The notes under the pieces: generated by a model
What the model was told of the DNA's origin: nothing
What the model saw: the letters and a program-made list of their open reading frames with translations, nothing else
The model's database searches: none
Source of the DNA: Clostridium sp. AM30-24
GTDB taxonomy: Bacteria; Bacillota; Clostridia; Lachnospirales; Lachnospiraceae
DNA: 10,427 bases
Direction of reading: 5' to 3'
Assembly (NCBI RefSeq): GCF_003480435.1
Contig: NZ_QUJB01000036.1
Coordinates: 468-10,894 of the forward strand
Shown here: positions 6,350 through 10,427 of the stretch, in pieces
Position numbering within the stretch: the first letter of the stretch is position 1
Layout: each line of letters opens with the position of its first letter
Made by a program: the position numbers and the translations under genes

Positions 6350-6406
6350 TATGGAATAGTGGATGCTGTCAATCAAATTCTTGCGTGTTTCTTTATGGCA
6401 CATGAG
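6350..6406. repeat. Direct repeat copy 2, at the 3' end of the truncated P-loop gene
   Basis: Partner of 3546-3599, same orientation, about 2.8 kb away, with the whole MATE-MerR cassette between them. The two copies share the 16-mer CTTTATGGCACATGAG and a well-matched 21-bp block at the other end, separated by a diverged middle that is 3 nt longer here. The length difference of one codon supports an origin in coding DNA. Confidence 0.6.
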
Positions 6407-6534
6407 CATTCCAGCATCTCATATAGCACTGTTTTTCCAACTCCGCTATCGCCCCCAACAAGTGTTATTCTGTCATCGAATTCTAAGTCATATGAAAATG
6501 GAGCTGCCTTAAATGCAATCCTCTTATAAATCAT
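6373..6534 (-). pseudogene. Truncated P-loop ATPase
   Basis: The 53-aa product starts MIYKRIAFKAAPFSYDLEF and contains a perfect Walker A motif, GGDSGVGKT (27-35), then VLYEMLE, after which the sequence breaks into SCAIKKHARI and a stop. A working P-loop ATPase needs a Walker B motif and more than 100 further residues, so this is a 3'-truncated gene. The ATG at 6534 is preceded by AAGGAG 8 nt upstream and overlaps the end of the preceding gene by 11 bp, showing it was the last member of the helicase operon. The break coincides with the direct repeat at 6350-6406, which also ends the broken gene at 3581. Its original role is unknown. Confidence 0.7.
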
Positions 6535-6976
6535 CCGCCTCTCTCCTTTCATACTCCTTACTCCACCAGGCATTGTATCCCCTTCCGCCAATAACTATAT
6601 CCGAATTATTGAATCTAATCTCTGCATCATCTGGTATGTCAAACAGGGTTGGTCTTGACATGTATATCTTTATATTATCCATTGTGAAAATAACTTTAAG
6701 TACATTCGGACCACATTCCTCTACATTTACTACTTTATCAGGATGTTTAACAATGTTGAGTAACGTCTTGCAGCCGGATGACAGGTTACGGATCGTACCT
6801 AAGCCATATTTTGTTTCTATGTGTTTATCCGGAGTCAGCTTTGCCTTATCTATCTGTTGGATCAAATCAACTTCATTTTTCGACATTTCTTCATTAGCTG
6901 TATTCAAATTGAAATACAGGTCGTTCTGAAGGATCCAATCCTTTGAGTTCTTTTTTTCTGTATATATATCAATCAT
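6524..6976 (-). CDS. Hypothetical protein resembling the DUF4869 family
   Basis: A 150-aa soluble protein of unknown function. The start MIDIY, an acidic charged middle, and a segment LSSGCKTLLNIVKHPDKVVNVEECGPN resemble the layout of DUF4869 proteins of Firmicutes (LSGGVKTL... followed by N-ACGDN-type residues); this is by recollection and needs a profile search. The frame is open to a TTG at 7018, but the ATG at 6976 is the best start because AAGGGAG lies 9 nt before it. It follows the helicase gene in the same direction and overlaps the truncated P-loop gene by 11 bp, so the three were cotranscribed. No signal peptide or membrane segment is visible. No catalytic motif is evident. Confidence 0.7.
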   Translation of the reverse strand: MIDIYTEKKNSKDWILQNDLYFNLNTANEEMSKNEVDLIQQIDKAKLTPDKHIETKYGLGTIRNLSSGCKTLLNIVKHPDKVVNVEECGPNVLKVIFTMDNIKIYMSRPTLFDIPDDAEIRFNNSDIVIGGRGYNAWWSKEYERREADDL

Positions 6977-7026
6977 TCGGTGTCGCTCCCTTAACAAGAT
7001 TTTCATAATTATTTGCAAACGCTCTC

Positions 7027-9798
7027 CTATGAGGACAATTTATTTTTCAATTTTAATCCAGCATGGCCTGCAAATAATTGTGCTTGCTGTAATCCAACAT
7101 TACTTTTTACAAACTTTTCTGCAAGTTTCCTCTGCGTATCTTTGCTCATATATATTTTAAGCTTATCTGTTGTCCTTGTAATTGCAGTATAGAAAATATT
7201 ATGTGATATTCTTTCATCAACATCCTCTGTAATTACTACCTTCACAGACTCATATTCCAATCCCTGTGCTTTATGTATAGATACTGCATAAGCAATTTGA
7301 AACGGTACAATTTCTTCAGAATAATCACCATCCGAATCCCGTTCAACTCGTTTTTTTACTCCAAACTCGACAATAGATTTCCCCTCATACTCGCAATCAA
7401 TAAGCTTAATACCAGAAAAAAGAGCATCTCTTTTATCAACTGCTTTATCAACAAGTATTTGAAATACTATTTCATCCGTTTTCTTATCAATTGATAATAT
7501 GCGTCCCTTTAAATTATTATATAAAACATTTCCAAATCTTTTATTCTCATTGAACAAAACTTTATCTCCAACCTTATATGTCCAATTTCCCCACTCAATC
7601 GGTTTAGACGGATTGATTTTTTGCATATATCTATTAATATTATTGACTCCATACAATCCATCATATCCTAAACATAAAATGATCTCTTCTTCGTTCTTTT
7701 CAAAAATAGATTCATTTAAAGTTGATATAAATCCATTTGCTTGTAATCTTTCAAACATATTTTCATCAAATTCTCTTACGCGAGTCCACATTTCAAGCAA
7801 AATTGCTTTATCCTTTGCCCGGTACGGAGTTGATAGCTCATACACAGATTTCTTATCGACAAAATATCTTGCGAAATTAAACCAATTTCCAAACTTTATT
7901 GCTTCTATCTGGTATATATCTCCAATCAATAAATATGCTTTCGCATTACACTTTTCAAACAGGTTCAAAACCTCTTCATTACACACCGTACTACACTCAT
8001 CCAAAATAACCAGATCATACTTCTTCCAACTATATCCATTTTTCAAATAGTCGTATACCGTGTAGCAATCACAAGAAGCGTTTATTCTTCTCTCTAAATT
8101 ATTTTTTGCGGCATTTGTATTCGCAAGCAAAAGAATATTTTTATTCTCAAATATTTTTGCAATATATTCTGCTACTCTTGTTTTACCTGTTCCTGCTGCA
8201 CCGTAAACCATTCCCAATCTAGAATTCATAAATATATTTTTTACTATTTTTTGCTTTGCAACATCATCAATTTTATTGATAAATTCGTTTTTATCTATAA
8301 GCATATCAGAATAACCTTCAACGCCTTCTGATGTATATTGCTGCAACTTTTCCATAACAGATTTAGTTACATCATAATATCCCTTAACATACAAATGGTT
8401 TGTAAATGTTTCTATTTTTCTAAGTTGCTGTTTTTTGCTGTTATACAAATTTTGATTAAATATTTCCAACTCATACCGAAAATAATCTAACTTACTATCA
8501 TCCACAGTTACATATAATGTATTACTATCATAAGCTTCTTTATTCACCATTGCAGACACATATTGATGTTCACAATCATATACCTCTAAACATTTATGCA
8601 ATCTTGATTTCGGCAAATTATGTCCGTATAAACTTGAGGCATATGGCATTTCATCAAATGGTATTGCTTCATTTTTCAGATATAGATACGATACTCGGTT
8701 GTTTGAACGATCCGACAACTGGTCTCTAACTACATCATTCTTTAAATAGGCAGTGATATATCTTAAAATATTACTTCCTGGTTTTTCACCAATGATAATA
8801 TCTCTCACTTTTTCAAAAGTGTTTTTCAATTTAATATTTTTATCCAATTCCAATTGTTGAATATAAATCTCATAATCCTCGTTATCCGCCAAAATAATAT
8901 CCAACAAATTCATTCCAGATCTACTGAGAAATCTCATCAATGCTTTGTAATACGCGCTATCAGATCTCACCCTATCATCATATCCACAGATTGCAGCCAA
9001 CTTTTCCAATTCGCACGGACGTATAGAAATATTCCAAGCTATGATACACTTTATATCAATATCCACTCCATTGAAATCTACATTGGCCTGGCCAAAATCA
9101 CATTGAATTGAATAATTATCTGGAATGTCATTAAACGAATATGCAACAAATCTATCAAATTTGGTTATTTCTTCCTGTGCATATGACAGTGTATATTCAA
9201 AAAAGCCTTTTCCATTTACTGTTCGATATTTTTTTCTTGTAATGTAGTACCTATCATTAGTATGTTTTGTTCCATCTTCCAAATGCATTCCCTTTAGAGC
9301 AATATAGATTTTTTCATAATATGGATCCAATTCAGAATTCTTCTCCTGCGGATACTCTTCCAGATTACTCATCAGAGTTAATTCAAACTTCTCCCTCATC
9401 TGATCTCTCAACTGATATAATCGAGACAAATACCCCTCCATTAAACGAACAGCCCCATCCTCTGCTGGTACATAATGAGATGTCGTAATCTGAAGCGAAT
9501 GATGTAACCTCCATATATATCCATATTCATTGCTCTCTTTAAGTGGTTTCATATATTGGGTATACCACTTATCTTTTCCCAAAATTGGTACTTGCTTATT
9601 AGGATTTTCATAAGCGTATATACGTGCTGCAATATGTTCTAAATAAGTGCGAAGAAATTGGATTACATAGTCTGCAACCTTTTGAGAATCTTGCAATACT
9701 GTATAGTCATCAATTATTCCACAAATTTTTGAATCAATATTATATATACTCTTTTCAATAATATCTATATAATCCAATTTAGTCCTTTCCAGAAGCAA
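7027..9798 (-). CDS. Large superfamily 1 helicase with HEPN-like N-terminal region
   Basis: A 923-aa protein. The C-terminal 390 residues carry a full SF1 (RecD/Upf1-like) motor: Walker A GAAGTGKT (533-540), Walker B VILDECS with D600-E601, GDIYQIEA (motif III), STPYRAKD (motif IV), SIHKAQG (840-846, motif V) and TAITR (871-875, motif VI). The N-terminal 530 residues have no standard helicase domain. The first 110 are helical and include FLRTYLEH with R50 and H55, matching the RxxxxH signature of HEPN ribonucleases, followed by LHHSLQITTSHYV. The frame starts with TTG at 9798 or TTG at 9777; the latter has AAAGGA 5 nt upstream. No ATG precedes the HEPN-like motif. The gene is strikingly AT-rich compared with the MATE genes, which suggests transfer. 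Likely a nucleic-acid motor of a defence or mobile-element system; helicase call firm, HEPN and defence role inferred. Confidence 0.88.
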   Translation of the reverse strand: MLLERTKLDYIDIIEKSIYNIDSKICGIIDDYTVLQDSQKVADYVIQFLRTYLEHIAARIYAYENPNKQVPILGKDKWYTQYMKPLKESNEYGYIWRLHHSLQITTSHYVPAEDGAVRLMEGYLSRLYQLRDQMREKFELTLMSNLEEYPQEKNSELDPYYEKIYIALKGMHLEDGTKHTNDRYYITRKKYRTVNGKGFFEYTLSYAQEEITKFDRFVAYSFNDIPDNYSIQCDFGQANVDFNGVDIDIKCIIAWNISIRPCELEKLAAICGYDDRVRSDSAYYKALMRFLSRSGMNLLDIILADNEDYEIYIQQLELDKNIKLKNTFEKVRDIIIGEKPGSNILRYITAYLKNDVVRDQLSDRSNNRVSYLYLKNEAIPFDEMPYASSLYGHNLPKSRLHKCLEVYDCEHQYVSAMVNKEAYDSNTLYVTVDDSKLDYFRYELEIFNQNLYNSKKQQLRKIETFTNHLYVKGYYDVTKSVMEKLQQYTSEGVEGYSDMLIDKNEFINKIDDVAKQKIVKNIFMNSRLGMVYGAAGTGKTRVAEYIAKIFENKNILLLANTNAAKNNLERRINASCDCYTVYDYLKNGYSWKKYDLVILDECSTVCNEEVLNLFEKCNAKAYLLIGDIYQIEAIKFGNWFNFARYFVDKKSVYELSTPYRAKDKAILLEMWTRVREFDENMFERLQANGFISTLNESIFEKNEEEIILCLGYDGLYGVNNINRYMQKINPSKPIEWGNWTYKVGDKVLFNENKRFGNVLYNNLKGRILSIDKKTDEIVFQILVDKAVDKRDALFSGIKLIDCEYEGKSIVEFGVKKRVERDSDGDYSEEIVPFQIAYAVSIHKAQGLEYESVKVVITEDVDERISHNIFYTAITRTTDKLKIYMSKDTQRKLAEKFVKSNVGLQQAQLFAGHAGLKLKNKLSS

Positions 9799-9802
9799 TA
9801 CT

Positions 9803-9970
9803 TCATTTATTTCCGTATTTTGCGAACTCCGCCGTAATCTTCACCACATCATGCTTTGGCTCATATTGATAAATTTATGCAGCATTAGCTGCTCCATTTC
9901 CTATATCTCTTGCCGCATCAAAATACTCTCTCAAAATTTTCCGCCTGTTTCAAAGCTTTCTTAAACAATT
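9803..9970 (-). pseudogene. Decayed coding remnant between the XRE and helicase genes
   Basis: Positions 9862-9803 encode the tail EPKHDVVKITAEFAKYGNK and a TGA, which reads like a genuine protein C-terminus. The same frame upstream gives ILREYFDAARDIGNGAANAA, interrupted by a TAA at 9877-9875. A neighbouring frame supplies QLFKKALKQAENFERVF just before it, starting near 9970. Together they look like one short protein end of about 55 residues with a frameshift and a nonsense codon. The remnant stop lies 4 nt before the helicase TTG. I do not recognise the family. It suggests a gene once lay between the repressor and helicase. Confidence 0.45.
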
Positions 9971-9985
9971 GCCTTCTTCACCTTG

Positions 9986-10207
9986 CTATTTTTCTTCCCT
10001 TGCCTCATCTGGAACAAATTCCACAATGTCCTGTATGTTGCAATGCAATACATTACATATTTTTTCTAAAACCTGTGTATTTACATGCTCATTCTTACCC
10101 AGTTTAGCCAATGCATTCGTAGTAATTCCCGCCTTATCTCTAAGATCTGTCTTCATCATATTTTCATCTATTAATTTTTTCCACAGTTTGCTGTATCTGA
10201 TTGCCAT
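9986..10207 (-). CDS. Small XRE/Cro-type DNA-binding regulator (YozG-like)
   Basis: A 73-aa single-domain helix-turn-helix protein: MAIRYSKLWKKLID, MKTDLRDKAGITTNALAKLGKNEHVNTQVLEKICNVLHCNIQDIVEFVP. This spacing is typical of the HTH_26 (YozG-like) branch of the XRE family, whose members are about 70 aa and often autoregulate accessory operons. The ATG at 10207 is preceded by AAAGGG 7 nt upstream; a longer reading from 10231 lacks that support. It is the first gene upstream of the helicase operon and has repeated 9-bp boxes in its promoter that could be its binding sites. Function as a transcriptional repressor is inferred from the family and place. Confidence 0.88.
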   Translation of the reverse strand: MAIRYSKLWKKLIDENMMKTDLRDKAGITTNALAKLGKNEHVNTQVLEKICNVLHCNIQDIVEFVPDEAREEK

Positions 10208-10257
10208 TGCCGATCCCTTTCGTATCATCACAACTATTTATTACTTCTTTACCGCTT

Positions 10258-10286
10258 ATTGTACCATTCACATTGTTTTCTTTCAA
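10258..10286 (-). promoter_or_regulatory. Promoter of the XRE regulator
   Basis: On the minus strand TTGAAA (10286-10281) and TACAAT (10263-10258) are 17 bp apart, about 50 nt before the start codon. A second -35-like TTGACA (10320-10315) lies upstream but has only a weak -10 partner. Confidence 0.65.
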
Positions 10287-10309
10287 TCTTAAATTGATTT
10301 TTTCAATCT
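10281..10309. promoter_or_regulatory. Repeated operator-like boxes at the XRE promoter
   Basis: On the minus strand the 9-mer AGATTGAAA occurs twice, at 10289-10281 and 10309-10301, 20 bp (two helical turns) apart. Between them lies TCAAT, making a perfect ATTGA-5-TCAAT inverted repeat at 10293-10307. One box covers the -35 hexamer, fitting autorepression by the XRE protein. Confidence 0.5.
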
Positions 10310-10392
10310 ATATTTGTCAAGCATATGCTTTCATCCCCATATCACTGGCGATAGATCACTAAAGAAAAAATAAGCGGCCAGACCAATTGAAG

Positions 10393-10427
10393 TGACCCCC
10401 AAAAGTTAGACAATATTTTGAAGTAAA
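10393..10427. mobile_element. Partial terminus of an IS3-family-type insertion sequence
   Basis: TGACCCCCAAAAGTTAGACA, beginning at 10393, resembles the terminal inverted repeats of IS3-family elements (IS150-like group), which often carry a TGAC-C(4-5)-AAAAGTT core. The element would extend to the right beyond the window; no transposase is visible. The stretch 10321-10392 holds no gene that I can recognise. Confidence 0.5.

Noticed and set aside
7499..8050. Plus-strand open frame of 183 aa
   Set aside because: Antisense to the helicase motor domain, whose conserved motifs prove the minus-strand gene is real.
10315..10320. TTGACA as the main -35 of the XRE promoter
   Set aside because: At 17 bp the partner is TCAATT, a poor -10; the TTGAAA-17-TACAAT pair is better.

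Overview
The window looks like chromosomal DNA of a gut-type Clostridia (Lachnospiraceae or Ruminococcaceae-like Firmicute). Evidence: strong AGGAGG-type ribosome binding sites, TTG starts, consensus sigma-A promoters, and MATE, BmrR-like MerR and YozG-like XRE families typical of that group. All convincing genes are on the minus strand, so transcription runs from high to low coordinates. No rRNA, tRNA or CRISPR array was seen.

Layout in order of transcription. (1) 10427-6373 is visibly AT-rich. It starts with a partial IS3-family-type terminus at the right edge, then a small XRE repressor with repeated operator-like boxes in its promoter, a decayed coding remnant, a 923-aa protein with a HEPN-like N-terminal RxxxxH motif and a C-terminal superfamily 1 helicase, a DUF4869-like protein, and a P-loop ATPase cut off just after its Walker A motif. 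I read this as the worn remains of an accessory, possibly anti-phage, operon. (2) 6406-3546 is a cassette bounded by two related 54-57 bp direct repeats, each lying at the 3' end of a broken gene. It holds a 26-codon XRE remnant, a MerR-type promoter (19-bp spacer with a dyad inside it), a MATE exporter, a BmrR-like MerR regulator, and a truncated B3/B4-domain gene. (3) 3534-74 has a perfect consensus promoter, then a strong terminator hairpin inside the leader, then a nitroreductase and two tandem MATE exporters. These genes are richer in GC than the helicase region.

How the parts may work together: the MerR protein probably senses a lipophilic or cationic compound and switches on the exporter encoded just upstream of it. 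The second operon pairs a flavin reductase with two paralogous exporters and seems set up for transcription attenuation. With three MATE genes in about 6 kb, this is a multidrug or xenobiotic efflux locus built up by module acquisition, next to a degraded mobile or defence region.

The points most worth following up are the HEPN-helicase operon, the MerR operator, the attenuator, the repeat pair with truncated genes at both copies, and the nitroreductase start, where the only well-placed ATG is out of frame across an A6T6 run.
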